Of a stretch of 57,146 bases of DNA, positions 42,729-51,728 are shown piece after piece. Every line of letters begins with the position of its first letter. Position 1 is the stretch's first letter. Made by a program: the position numbers and the translations under genes. The stretch is from Pumilibacter muris. Its GTDB lineage: Bacteria > Bacillota > Clostridia > Christensenellales > Pumilibacteraceae. The notes under the pieces are model-generated. The model searched no databases. It was not told where the DNA came from and saw only the letters and a list, made by a program, of their open reading frames with translations. The stretch is from positions 1 through 57,146 of the forward strand of contig NZ_CALPCN010000011.1 of NCBI RefSeq assembly GCF_943193045.1, in the 5' to 3' direction.

Positions 42729-44483
42729 ATGGATTACGGAGAGTTTATAAACGAATTATTGAAGCGTAGCGATATAATAAAACTCATATCGCGCTATACG
42801 CCTCTTACGAAAAAGGGCGGCACATACTGGGGGTGTTGTCCGTTTCATCACGAAAAAACTCCGTCGTTCACAGTGTCGGAAGACAGAGGGCTTTACCACT
42901 GTTTCGGTTGCAAGGCGGGCGGTAACGTAATTAACTTTGTAAGCGAAATCGAGTCGGTAGACAAGAGCGAGGCTATTAGGATACTTGCCAAAGAAGCGGG
43001 GCTCGAAGTTCCGCAGTTTAAGGCGGGAAACAAAGATTACGCGCTTGAAGCTAAAAAGCGCGAACGGTTGTATAAACTCATGCGCGACGCGGCGCGGCAC
43101 TATCACGAAAACTTGTATTTGCCTGCGGCAAGCGGCGCGCGCGACTATCTTAAACGGCGCGAGGTGGGCGAAAACCTTGTTAAAAGGTTCGGGCTCGGAT
43201 ACAGCGTTTCGGGCAACGAAATGATTTTGTATCTTAAAGGGCTCGGATATACCGTGTCGGAAATGAAAGACGCGGGCATTGCGGCTCAGCGCGCCGACGA
43301 ATATTACGACGTTTTTTACGGCAGACTGATTTTCCCGATTATCAACAACATGGGCGAAGTAGTGTCTTTCGGCGGGCGGGTGCTCGTTAATAACCCCGAT
43401 TTTGCCAAATACCGCAACGGAAGTCAAACCATTATATTCGATAAGTCGCGCAATATATACGCGGTGAACTTGCTTAAAAAGAAAAAGCAGACTTCGGGAC
43501 TTAGCTATATAATCATGACGGAAGGCTATATGGACGTTATATCTTTGCACAAAGCGGGCTTCGATATGGCTGTGGCGTCTATGGGAACTTCTCTCACCTC
43601 TGTGCAGGCAAAGCTTTTAAAGAATTATTGCGAGCGTATCTACATAAGCTATGACGGAGACGGCGCAGGTCAGAAAGCTACTTTAAGGGGGCTCGACATT
43701 CTTTCGGAGGCGGGGCTTAACGTTAAGGTTGTGCAGCTTCCCGACGGGCTCGACCCCGACGACGTAATAAAAAAACACGGCGCGGAGTTTTACAAAAAAT
43801 TGCTTAACGAAGCCGTTACGCTCACAAGGTTTAAAATAAACAATCTTGCCAAAAAGTACGACTTAGCGCAGTCGGACGAAAAGGCGAAATTTGCGGTGGA
43901 GGCGTCTAAAATAATAAAGGCGCTGCCTAACCCCGTAGAACACGAGGAATATTTGACGCTTGTGCATAAACTTACGGGCTACACAATGGAGTCGCTATAC
44001 AGGCAAACCGAGCTAACGCCGTTGCCCGAAAAGAGCGAACCCGAAAAACCGCAATCGCGCCCCGCGCAGAACATAGACCCGTCGCTTAGGTTTGTTCTTG
44101 CATCGGTGCTTGCCCAAAAACCGTATTGCGACTACACGCTGGACGTGTTCCCGTATCTTGACGGCGAATTGCCCCGACGTATTTACGAGTGGGGGCTTAG
44201 CGGTTTTAAGTCGGGGCAAAAACGCGGTCTTGCCGAGTTTTTCGAAGAGACGCCCGAAGAAGATAAACAGCTTTTAAACGAACTTGTGGGGTATCCGTTT
44301 TTGGACGGAGACGGTTCCGACAAATACCGAGAGTGCGTTAGAGCTCTTTCAATAAGCAATTTAAACGCGAGAAAGGCGGCGCTTGCAAAACGCTTCGACG
44401 AAACGAAAGACATGAAGCTTTTGCGTGAAATAAGCGAGCTCGACAAAAAGCTTAAAACGATTAGGCAGGGCGACGACGCTTAA
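42729..44483 (+). CDS. dnaG: DNA primase
   Basis: A 584-residue primase. The CHC2 zinc site is Cys37/His40/Cys58/Cys61 (CCPFHHEKTPS, YHCFGC). RNA-polymerase core: GRLIFPI, SFGGRVL, and the TOPRIM motifs EGYMDV and YDGDGAGQKA. A helicase-binding C-terminal domain follows a PEKSEPEKP linker. No clear Shine-Dalgarno sequence precedes the ATG, five bases after dgt, so reinitiation is likely. With rpoD it forms the macromolecular-synthesis pair. Confidence 0.96.
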   Translation: MDYGEFINELLKRSDIIKLISRYTPLTKKGGTYWGCCPFHHEKTPSFTVSEDRGLYHCFGCKAGGNVINFVSEIESVDKSEAIRILAKEAGLEVPQFKAGNKDYALEAKKRERLYKLMRDAARHYHENLYLPAASGARDYLKRREVGENLVKRFGLGYSVSGNEMILYLKGLGYTVSEMKDAGIAAQRADEYYDVFYGRLIFPIINNMGEVVSFGGRVLVNNPDFAKYRNGSQTIIFDKSRNIYAVNLLKKKKQTSGLSYIIMTEGYMDVISLHKAGFDMAVASMGTSLTSVQAKLLKNYCERIYISYDGDGAGQKATLRGLDILSEAGLNVKVVQLPDGLDPDDVIKKHGAEFYKKLLNEAVTLTRFKINNLAKKYDLAQSDEKAKFAVEASKIIKALPNPVEHEEYLTLVHKLTGYTMESLYRQTELTPLPEKSEPEKPQSRPAQNIDPSLRFVLASVLAQKPYCDYTLDVFPYLDGELPRRIYEWGLSGFKSGQKRGLAEFFEETPEEDKQLLNELVGYPFLDGDGSDKYRECVRALSISNLNARKAALAKRFDETKDMKLLREISELDKKLKTIRQGDDA

Positions 44484-44516
44484 AAATTTAACGAGCGCGA
44501 TATAAAAGACTTTGTT

Positions 44517-44536
44517 CAACGGTTTAAAAACCGTTG
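44517..44536 (+). other. Hairpin between dnaG and rpoD
   Basis: CAACGGTTT and AAACCGTTG face each other across two bases. In 44484-44604 there is also a small GCGGC/GCCGC hairpin at 44572-44584. Neither has a U-run; an RNA-processing site, as known between these genes elsewhere, is possible. Confidence 0.3.
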
Positions 44537-44604
44537 CGGAAAAAAGGATATTACAAAGGCAGTACAAAGCGGCTGTGCCGCATAGACGATTTAAGGAGTG
44601 TAAG

Positions 44605-45870
44605 ATGTCCGAAGTTCAATTAAACGAACAATTAAGCGATGTTATAGAAGCTCTTGCGGAAGCGGGCGCGAGATGCGGCGGCAAGCTGACCTACGACGAA
44701 GTGGGCGAAAAGCTTGCCGACTGCAAAGCGAGCGCCGAGCAGATGGAAGAAGTTTTGAGAATTCTTTCGGAACGCAAGGTTGAAGTTGTTAAGGTTGTTC
44801 CGCAAATTCAACTCACCGATAAAATCAACCGAGAGGTTAAGCGGCTAATCGAAGCGGGCAAGCGCAGAGGTCATTTAACCTACGACGAAGTGGGCGAAAA
44901 ACTTGTTGTTGAATGCGAAGCCAACGCCGAGCAGATGGAAGAGGTTTTCCGTATTCTCGCGCAAACGGGCGTTGAAATCATAAACACGCAAATAGACCTT
45001 AAAAACGACGATTCAATCGAGCAGCTTATAGCGGGCGAAGTAAACATAGACGACCCCGTTAAGGTTTATCTTAAAGACATAGGCAGAGTTCCTTTGCTAT
45101 CGGTGGAAGAAGAACTCGAACTTGCTCAGCGCATGGCAAAGGGCGACGAGGACGCGAAAGCGAGGCTCAGCGAATCCAACCTACGGCTTGTTGTGAGCAT
45201 AGCCAAGCGTTACGTTGGGCGCGGCATGTTGTTTTTAGATTTAATTCAAGAAGGCAATTTGGGTCTTATGAAAGCGGTAGACAAATTCGACTATACAAAA
45301 GGCTTTCGTTTTTCAACTTACGCAACGTGGTGGATTCGTCAGGCTATTACGCGCGCAATCGCCGACCAAGCCCGCACAATAAGAATACCCGTGCACATGG
45401 TTGAAACCATAAACAAGCTAATTCGCACAACGCGAGTGCTCGTTCAGGAATTAGGACGCGACCCCACCCCCGAAGAAATAAGCCGCGAAATGGGAATTTC
45501 CGAAGACAGAGTGCGAGAAATTCAGCGCATAGCGCTCGACCCCGTGTCGCTCGAAACTCCCATAGGCGAAGAGGAAGACAGTCATCTGGGCGATTTTATA
45601 GAGGACAACAACGCTACCGCGCCTCAGGATATGGCGGCGTTTACTCTTTTGAAAGAACAGCTTTTGGGCATACTCGACACGCTCACGCCGCGCGAAGAAA
45701 TGGTTTTGCGGCTTCGTTACGGAATAGACGACGGGCATTCCCGCACGCTTGAAGAGGTGGGAAAGGAATTCGGCGTAACCCGCGAACGTATTAGGCAAAT
45801 AGAAGCCAAAGCGCTTCGCAAGCTCCGCCATCCGTCGCGCAGCAAAAAGTTGAAGGACTATATAGATTGA
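44605..45870 (+). CDS. rpoD: Primary sigma factor (sigma-70/SigA) with duplicated region 1.1
   Basis: A 421-residue housekeeping sigma factor. The start is ATG 44605, after AAGGAG. Regions 1.2-4 are standard: [20 protein letters not shown], the 2.4 segment [16 protein letters not shown], region 3, and the 4.2 helix [20 protein letters not shown]. The N-terminus holds two consecutive region 1.1 modules: [20 protein letters not shown] with [20 protein letters not shown], then [19 protein letters not shown] with [20 protein letters not shown]. Usual factors have one. Region 1.1 keeps free sigma off DNA and gates the active-site channel. Confidence 0.95.
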   Translation: MSEVQLNEQLSDVIEALAEAGARCGGKLTYDEVGEKLADCKASAEQMEEVLRILSERKVEVVKVVPQIQLTDKINREVKRLIEAGKRRGHLTYDEVGEKLVVECEANAEQMEEVFRILAQTGVEIINTQIDLKNDDSIEQLIAGEVNIDDPVKVYLKDIGRVPLLSVEEELELAQRMAKGDEDAKARLSESNLRLVVSIAKRYVGRGMLFLDLIQEGNLGLMKAVDKFDYTKGFRFSTYATWWIRQAITRAIADQARTIRIPVHMVETINKLIRTTRVLVQELGRDPTPEEISREMGISEDRVREIQRIALDPVSLETPIGEEEDSHLGDFIEDNNATAPQDMAAFTLLKEQLLGILDTLTPREEMVLRLRYGIDDGHSRTLEEVGKEFGVTRERIRQIEAKALRKLRHPSRSKKLKDYID

Positions 45871-46493
45871 CGGTTCGACTTTGCGCGTTATGCGCGCTAA
45901 TAGAAAAGACGAAAAGTTTTATAGACGTGGGTTGCGACCACGGATACGTTGTTAAATACGTTTCGGATAATAAACTTGCCGCCTCGATTACGGCTTGCGA
46001 TATATCCGCTCCGTCGCTTGATAAAGCGAGGGCGTTGCTCGGCGAGAATTGCGGCGTTAGGTTTGTATGCGCCGACGGCAAACATGCCGCGTCGGGGCAC
46101 GAAACAGTGCTTATAAGCGGAATGGGCGGCATTGAAATTGTAGAAATAATAGGCGGGTGCAATCCTAAAACTTTTATTCTCTCGCCGCAGTCGCATGCAC
46201 GCGACGTGAGAAAAACTTTGCTTGAAAAAAATTACCGCATTGAGTTCGACAGAGTTGTTTACGACGGCAAATATTACGACGTTATTAAAGCGACTTTGGG
46301 CGGCGGAACCGATATGCTAAAAGGCGCGAGCGCGTCGCGTTTGAAATACGGAATGTTCTTAAACGTTAAAAACGACGCGCTCGTAAACAAGTTGCGTTCG
46401 CTTGAAAAAGCGGTTGCGTCGTATCCGCCCACAGCGGCGAATTTACAAAAGCTTGAAAATATAAAGGAGGCGTTATCGTGGCAATTACGGTAG
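45867..46493 (+). CDS. trmK: tRNA (adenine-22-N1)-methyltransferase TrmK
   Basis: A 208-residue SAM enzyme that methylates A22 of tRNA. The AdoMet motif is [15 protein letters not shown], then [22 protein letters not shown] and [14 protein letters not shown]. It starts at TTG, overlapping the rpoD stop by four bases, a placement conserved in Bacillota. The C-terminal part holds the coiled-coil end. Confidence 0.93.
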   Translation: MTVRLCALCALIEKTKSFIDVGCDHGYVVKYVSDNKLAASITACDISAPSLDKARALLGENCGVRFVCADGKHAASGHETVLISGMGGIEIVEIIGGCNPKTFILSPQSHARDVRKTLLEKNYRIEFDRVVYDGKYYDVIKATLGGGTDMLKGASASRLKYGMFLNVKNDALVNKLRSLEKAVASYPPTAANLQKLENIKEALSWQLR

Positions 46494-47287
46494 GCGAGGC
46501 TGTAAAACTGATAAGGGATTTTGCGCCCGAAGAGTGCGAATACAAAAAAGAGTACGACAATATAGGGCTGATTCTCGGCGATGAAAACATGCCTGTGTCG
46601 CGCGTTGTGTGCTGTTTAGACGTTACAATGAACGTTATAGACGAGGCTTTGAATTTGGGCGCCGAGCTTATAATAAGCCATCATCCTATGTTGTTTTATC
46701 CCGTAAAGAACATAAGTGCCGAAACCGTTCTCGGCAGAAAGCTTCTTAAAGCGGCTGCGAACGGAATAGCTATTTACGCTGCGCACACCAACCTTGATTT
46801 CGTGCGCGACGGAATAAACGATTATGTGGCTCAACTTCTCGGATTGCATAACGTTACAAGTTTGGAGCCGTACATAGACGGGGAAATAGGTTTCGGCAGA
46901 GTTGGCGAACTCGGCAATAAAGTTTATTGCTCGGTGCTAAAAGGCGAAGTGGAATCGGTGTTGCACGATTCTTATGTGCGCACAATAGGCGAACCGTATG
47001 CTCAGGTTAAACGGGTGGCTGTGATAAACGGCGGCGGAGGCGGCGACACAAAATGGGTTGACGCGGCGCTCAAAGCGGGAGCCGATTGTCTTATAACCGC
47101 CGACGTTAGGCATCATGTTGCGGTATACGCTTACGAGAGCGGGCTCACAATAATAGAGCCGCAACACTTCACTATGGAGCATTGTTACATTTCGCGTTTG
47201 GTGCAAATTCTCAAAATAGAAGCGAAAGCGCGACATGCCGAAATAGAAATCTTGCAGTCGCAGGTTGAGCATAATCCGCGCTTTTGA
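46478..47287 (+). CDS. Nif3-like dinuclear metal centre protein (YqfO)
   Basis: A 269-residue Nif3/YqfO family protein, short form without the PII-like insert. Metal ligands appear in LIISHHPMLFYP, YAAHTNLDFV and QHFTMEHCYISRL. It starts at GTG, overlapping trmK, with GGAGG upstream. Reported GTP cyclohydrolase-type folds exist in the family but the cellular role is unsettled. Confidence 0.92.
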   Translation: MAITVGEAVKLIRDFAPEECEYKKEYDNIGLILGDENMPVSRVVCCLDVTMNVIDEALNLGAELIISHHPMLFYPVKNISAETVLGRKLLKAAANGIAIYAAHTNLDFVRDGINDYVAQLLGLHNVTSLEPYIDGEIGFGRVGELGNKVYCSVLKGEVESVLHDSYVRTIGEPYAQVKRVAVINGGGGGDTKWVDAALKAGADCLITADVRHHVAVYAYESGLTIIEPQHFTMEHCYISRLVQILKIEAKARHAEIEILQSQVEHNPRF

Positions 47288-47337
47288 TTTGCGGGAGCAG
47301 CGGAACTGAAAGTAAAAAAAATCGAGAGGTGATATAA

Positions 47338-48051
47338 ATGGAAAATTTGAATAAGCTGTTGGAATATCAAAAAGTGGATATAGAGCTTAGAAAAGTGCTC
47401 GACGAAATCGAGCGCAGCGACGACAGCAAAAAGCTCGAGCAGGCGAAAACGGAATTCAACAATGCGAAAGCTACGGTTACCGAAACCGAAAAGGCGGCGG
47501 AAAATATAATTTCGTTTTATAACAGCGCGCTTTCGTTTATGGAAGAATGCGACAAGCGCACGAACGAGCTTGCCGATAAAATGGAAAAAACCGAAGATAT
47601 CGAGGCTCAGCGCGAGCTTGCGGCGCAAATAGAAAAAATTCGGGATAAGCTTTCCGAGCTTGAACGTAAGCTTTCGGAGCGTAGCGAGCGGGCCGACAAA
47701 GCGATTGCGGCATACCGCGACGGGCAGGAGCGCGGCAAAAAAATGCGCGCGGTTTATAATAACGTTAAAGAACGTCTCGATAAATTCAAAAAAGAGAAAG
47801 AGCCCAAAATAGCCGAACTTATGAAAAAGTTGGACGCTTTGAAACCCGATATTCCCGCCGACGTGTTCGAAGTATACAAGGCGCTTACGGCGGAGCGCAA
47901 ATATCCCGCTTTCGTGGCTGCAATCGATGCTGGCGACAAAAAGCATTACCGTTGTTTTTGCGGTATAACGCTGTCGCAAAAGGCGCAAAGCGAGTTGCTC
48001 GACAAAGGGCAATGCAGATGCGAAAATTGCCGCCGACTTATATATAAATAG
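47338..48051 (+). CDS. Coiled-coil protein with C4-type zinc ribbon
   Basis: A 237-residue protein. Residues 1-180 are a long charged coiled coil (LEQAKTEFNNAKATVTETEK, LAAQIEKIRDKLSELERKL). The C-terminus is a zinc ribbon with Cys pairs in YRCFCGITLS and CRCENCRRLIY. This family often follows the Nif3-like gene in bacteria, as here, and is thought to contact nucleic acid. Confidence 0.85.
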   Translation: MENLNKLLEYQKVDIELRKVLDEIERSDDSKKLEQAKTEFNNAKATVTETEKAAENIISFYNSALSFMEECDKRTNELADKMEKTEDIEAQRELAAQIEKIRDKLSELERKLSERSERADKAIAAYRDGQERGKKMRAVYNNVKERLDKFKKEKEPKIAELMKKLDALKPDIPADVFEVYKALTAERKYPAFVAAIDAGDKKHYRCFCGITLSQKAQSELLDKGQCRCENCRRLIYK

Positions 48052-48072
48052 AATTTGTTTTTAATAACGATT

Positions 48073-48098
48073 AACGGTTTGCTTAGGCGAACCGTTTT
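48073..48098 (+). terminator. Terminator after the zinc-ribbon gene
   Basis: AACGGTTTGC (48073-48082) pairs with GCGAACCGTT (48087-48096) with one G-U pair and a four-base loop, followed by TTGAGTTTTT. It ends the dgt-dnaG-rpoD run. Confidence 0.6.
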
Positions 48099-48149
48099 GA
48101 GTTTTTGGGAATATATATATACTTGAAAAAATTTTTATGCGAGGAAATT

Positions 48150-48941
48150 ATGCGAAAACTCGGAGCGTTTTATTTTTCGGGCACGGGCAACACAAGATAT
48201 GTAACCGAAAAGTTGTGCGGATTGCTTAAAAACAACTTCGAAGTTACCGTAAAAGATATATGCGCTCCCGACGCTGCGGACGAACTGAAAAGTTCTGAAA
48301 CGGTGATTTTGGCTTTTCCCGTATACGGTTCGGCTCCTCCCGTACCCATGAGAGAATTTGTGTTTGCTAACGCGCAAAGTTTAAAAGGGAAGCAAGCTAT
48401 AATAGTTGCTACGCAATACATGTTTTCGGGCGACGGCGCGGCGTCGCTTGGTCGCGCGGTGGAAAAACTCGGAGCAAAAGTTACTCATGCCGAGCATTTC
48501 CGTATGCCGAACAACATTTCGGATTGCAAAATTTTGGCGATAAAAAACGGTTCAGAACTTAGCGGAATGCTTGAAAAAACGGAACGCCGCATAGAGCGTT
48601 TTGCGCGAAAAATTTGTTGCGGTTCTCCGCTGAAAAGGGGATTCAATCCTATTTCGCGGGCTGTGGGATTTTTCAGCCAGAGAGCGCTTTTCAGAAAAGG
48701 GGAAAAAGAGAAACGCATACTTTTAAAGGTGAAAAAAGCCGCTTGCGTAGGGTGCGGTGCTTGCGTGCGGGCTTGCCCCGTAAAAAACATAGAGCTTTCA
48801 AACGGGATAGCCGTTCCTCTCGGAAAATGCGTACTGTGTTACAGGTGCGTAAATCTTTGCCCGCAAAAAGCGATTAAACTGTTCGGAAAATCTTTGCCCG
48901 AAAAACAATATAAGGAAGTGGATTCAACCGAAAAGTTTTAA
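48150..48941 (+). CDS. EFR1-type flavodoxin-ferredoxin fusion
   Basis: A 263-residue redox protein. The start is ATG 48150 after GAGGA; a longer frame from 48105 is AT-rich without support. The N-terminal flavodoxin-like domain has the FMN loop FSGTGNTRYVTEKL. The C-terminal part carries two [4Fe-4S] motifs, CVGCGACVRACP and CVLCYRCVNLCP. The domain pair matches the EFR1 family. It could shuttle electrons between ferredoxin pools; partners are unknown. Confidence 0.87.
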   Translation: MRKLGAFYFSGTGNTRYVTEKLCGLLKNNFEVTVKDICAPDAADELKSSETVILAFPVYGSAPPVPMREFVFANAQSLKGKQAIIVATQYMFSGDGAASLGRAVEKLGAKVTHAEHFRMPNNISDCKILAIKNGSELSGMLEKTERRIERFARKICCGSPLKRGFNPISRAVGFFSQRALFRKGEKEKRILLKVKKAACVGCGACVRACPVKNIELSNGIAVPLGKCVLCYRCVNLCPQKAIKLFGKSLPEKQYKEVDSTEKF

Positions 48942-48961
48942 ATTAAGTTTATACCATAATT

Positions 48962-48994
48962 AAAAAGCGTCGCTCTGTTATAGCGGCGCTTTTT
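48962..48994. terminator. Bidirectional terminator between convergent genes
   Basis: AAAAAGCGTCGCT (48962-48974) pairs with AGCGGCGCTTTTT (48982-48994), 13 pairs with one G-U and a seven-base loop. The A-run and U-run serve both strands. Confidence 0.85.
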
Positions 48995-49000
48995 AAAACG

Positions 49001-50653
49001 TCAATTCTTTTTGTCGTTTTCGCGTATTTCCACCCGTCGGATTTTTTCGGAAATCGTTTTGGGAAGCCTGTCTACAAATTCGATAACGCGCGGGTATTTA
49101 TACGGCGCGGTGGTGTGTTTAACGTGGTCTTGCAGTTCTTTTATAAGTTCGTCGCTCGGAAAGAAGTTTCGCGCGAGCACGACTGTGGCTTTTATAATTT
49201 GCCCGCGAACGTCGTCGGGCACTGCTGTGATTGCGCATTCCATAACCGACGGATGTTCGAGTAGCGCGCTTTCAACCTCGAAAGGTCCTATGCGGTAGCC
49301 GCTGCTCTTAATTATGTCGTCGTCGCGCCCCACAAACCAAAAATAGCCGTCGGAGTCTCTTGTTGCAACGTCGCCTGTGTGGTAGTAGCCGTCGTTCCAC
49401 ACGCTACGCATTTTCTCGAACGTGTTGTAGCCCATGAACAAACCTATTTGCTCGGGGTTATACTTTATGCAAATTTCGCCTTCCACTCCGTCGGGCACGG
49501 GTTTTCCGTTGTCGTCCAAAAGTTCGATTGCGTAAAGGGGGCAGGGCTTGCCCATGCTTGCGGGACGGGGCTCCATGCACGGAAATGTTCCGAGCGCCAA
49601 AACCGTTTCGGTTTGCCCGTAGCCTTCGTAAATGGATTTTCCTATTTTTGATTTTATTTGTTCGTACACTACGGGGTTAAGCGGTTCGCCCGCAGTGCAA
49701 TAGTGCTCAATCGAACTCAAATCGTATTTCGAAAGGTCCTCTTTGATTAAGAAGCGATACATAGTGGGAGGGGCGCAAAACGTTGTAACTTTGTATTTTT
49801 CGAGAAGAGGCAAAACGTCGAGAGGAGTATATTTGCCGTAATAGTCGTATATAAAGTTTGCCGAACCGCAAATCCACTGACCGTATATTTTGCCCCAACT
49901 TGCCTTAGCCCAGCCGGTGTCGGCTGCGGTGAAGTGAAGCCCGCCGTCGCGGCAACAATGCCATAAATATGCGGTGGCAATGTGAGCCGCCGCGTATGCG
50001 TAGTTATGCGTCACCATTTTGGGCATTCCCGTAGTGCCAGAAGTAAAATAGGCGAGCATTGGCTCGCTTGCCGTGTTTTTGTGCTCGAAATCAAGTTTAT
50101 CGCCGTCGAAACGAGAATATTCTTTGTGAAAATCTTCGAAGCCGTCGGCGCCGCCCACCGTAAACGCATGTTTCACCGATTTGCAGTCGGGCAAAGCGTT
50201 TTTAACGTACCCCGTAACCGAAGAGGTATTAACGGATATTATGCACTTAACGTTCGCGTAGTTGCAACGGTAGGCAATATCTTTGCTTGTGAGTTGGCTC
50301 GTTGCGGGAATGGCAATGGCGCCGAGCTTGTGGCAAGCCACTACGGTGAACCAATATTCATAGCGCGACATAAGCATTATCAAAACATGCTCGCCTTTGC
50401 GCACGCCCTTAGAATAAAGCATGTTGGCAATGCGGTTGCTTTCGTTCGAAACTTCTTTAAAAGTTATGAACTTTTCTTCGCCGCTGTCGTTGCGCCAAAC
50501 GAGCGCAAGTTTTTCGGGTTCGAGCTCGGCGTACTTATCAACAACGTCGAAGGCGAAATTGAAATCGGGTTTCACGTTCACTTTAAAATCGCGCATCAAC
50601 TGTTCGTAAGAAGTAAATTCGGTAACGGGCAAAAAGTCGGATATAAGGTTCAT
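49001..50653 (-). CDS. Acyl-CoA synthetase (AMP-forming), medium-chain/acetyl type
   Basis: A 550-residue ANL-superfamily enzyme that activates a carboxylate with ATP and CoA. The start chosen is the ATG at 50653, with GGAGAG upstream; the frame extends to 50719 without support. Motifs: P-loop YFTSGTTGMPKMVTH, A5 YEGYGQTETVLALG, A7 YYHTGDVATRDSDGYFWFVG, A8 RDDDIIKSSGYRIGPFEVE, and the catalytic Lys in LPKTISEKIRR (usual Gly before it is Glu). The substrate is probably a short or medium fatty acid. Transcribed alone, convergent with the EFR1 gene. Confidence 0.92.
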   Translation of the reverse strand: MNLISDFLPVTEFTSYEQLMRDFKVNVKPDFNFAFDVVDKYAELEPEKLALVWRNDSGEEKFITFKEVSNESNRIANMLYSKGVRKGEHVLIMLMSRYEYWFTVVACHKLGAIAIPATSQLTSKDIAYRCNYANVKCIISVNTSSVTGYVKNALPDCKSVKHAFTVGGADGFEDFHKEYSRFDGDKLDFEHKNTASEPMLAYFTSGTTGMPKMVTHNYAYAAAHIATAYLWHCCRDGGLHFTAADTGWAKASWGKIYGQWICGSANFIYDYYGKYTPLDVLPLLEKYKVTTFCAPPTMYRFLIKEDLSKYDLSSIEHYCTAGEPLNPVVYEQIKSKIGKSIYEGYGQTETVLALGTFPCMEPRPASMGKPCPLYAIELLDDNGKPVPDGVEGEICIKYNPEQIGLFMGYNTFEKMRSVWNDGYYHTGDVATRDSDGYFWFVGRDDDIIKSSGYRIGPFEVESALLEHPSVMECAITAVPDDVRGQIIKATVVLARNFFPSDELIKELQDHVKHTTAPYKYPRVIEFVDRLPKTISEKIRRVEIRENDKKN

Positions 50654-50692
50654 GCGAAAGGTCTCTCCGTTAAAAATTCGATAATTGCAACT

Positions 50693-50701
50693 ATTGTAGC
50701 A
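50693..50701 (-). promoter_or_regulatory. Possible extended -10 promoter of the acyl-CoA synthetase
   Basis: Minus strand TGCTACAAT (50701-50693) fits an extended -10; the -35 region is poor (TTTTGT). It lies 40 bases before the start codon, back to back with the galU promoter. Confidence 0.4.
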
Positions 50702-50762
50702 TATTTTAGTAAAAAACAAAAGCGTTCTGTGCCGCCGTTTGCGAAAAAATTTGGAAAATCGC

Positions 50763-50791
50763 TTGAATTCTTGCGGAATATACTATATAAT
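50763..50791 (+). promoter_or_regulatory. Sigma-A promoter of galU
   Basis: TTGAAT (50763-50768), a 17-base spacer and TATAAT (50786-50791), giving a leader of about 58 bases before galU, which has an AGGAG site. Confidence 0.75.
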
Positions 50792-50855
50792 ATTAGTAAG
50801 CGGTTAAGCGGCAACTTTCGGGTTGGGTTTAATGCGGTCGGCATAGGAGAATATA

Positions 50856-51728
50856 ATGACTGAAATCACTAAGGCTGTAATACCTTGCGGCGGAATGGGA
50901 ACCCGTTTTCTTCCCGTAACCAAAGCGGTTCCCAAAGAAATTTTGCCCGTTGTGGATACCCCCGTTCTCGCGTATATCGTAAACGAGGCAATCGATAGCG
51001 GCATAACCGACATAATGATAGTTTTGGGACGCGGAAAAGAGGCTATAAGGGAATATTTTTCGCCTAATCCCGAGCTTGAAGACGCGCTTGAAAAAGCGGG
51101 AAAAATAGAATTTTTGCAAACGGTGAAACGCACTTATTCGCGTGCGAATATTGTGTTTGCGGAGCAACCCCGTCCGCTCGGTAGCGGCGACGCGGTTATG
51201 CGTGCGCGCTCTTTCACGGGCGACGCTCCGTTCGCTCTCGCATGGGGCGACGACCTTGTGTATTCCGAAATTCCCGTAATGAAACAACTTGCCGACGCCT
51301 ACGAAAAAACGGGAAAATCGGTGCTCGGCGTGCAAACGGTGAACACCGACGACATAGTTAAATACGGAGTTGCGCGGGTGGGCGCTTCCGACGGCAGAAC
51401 ATACGACTGTTTGTCGGTGGTGGAAAAACCGCCGCTTAGCGAGCTTCCGAGCAGGCTTGCGGCACTCGGCAGATATGTGCTTACTTCCGAAATATACGAC
51501 GAAATTCTAAAAGTCAAACCGAGCGCAAACGGAGAAATTCAATTTACCGACGCGCTGAATTCGATGTGCGAAAAAGGCAAAGTTTGCGCCTACGATTTTA
51601 TAGGTCGGCGCTACGATATGGGAGATAAATTCGGCGCTACCGTAGCTGCTTTGGAATACGGATTGCGCTCGCCAGTGTTCGGAGTTCGGCTTAAAAACTA
51701 CCTTAAAGAGTTGTTGGAGACAAAGTGA
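50856..51728 (+). CDS. galU: UTP-glucose-1-phosphate uridylyltransferase
   Basis: A 290-residue nucleotidyltransferase making UDP-glucose for envelope glycans. It opens KAVIPCGGMGTRFLPVTKAV with PKEILPVVD; EQPRPLGSGDAVMRAR and FALAWGDDLVY bind substrate; VEKPPLSELPSRLAALGRYV follows. Normal length. Its stop overlaps the next GTG by four bases. Confidence 0.96.
   Translation: MTEITKAVIPCGGMGTRFLPVTKAVPKEILPVVDTPVLAYIVNEAIDSGITDIMIVLGRGKEAIREYFSPNPELEDALEKAGKIEFLQTVKRTYSRANIVFAEQPRPLGSGDAVMRARSFTGDAPFALAWGDDLVYSEIPVMKQLADAYEKTGKSVLGVQTVNTDDIVKYGVARVGASDGRTYDCLSVVEKPPLSELPSRLAALGRYVLTSEIYDEILKVKPSANGEIQFTDALNSMCEKGKVCAYDFIGRRYDMGDKFGATVAALEYGLRSPVFGVRLKNYLKELLETK

Noticed and set aside
44512-44604. 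Longer N-terminus for rpoD
   Set aside because: The extension runs through hairpins and lacks a ribosome site, whereas ATG 44605 has AAGGAG.
49982-50863. 293-codon plus-strand frame opposite the acyl-CoA synthetase
   Set aside because: The synthetase motifs on the minus strand are complete; the plus frame also crosses the divergent promoter region.
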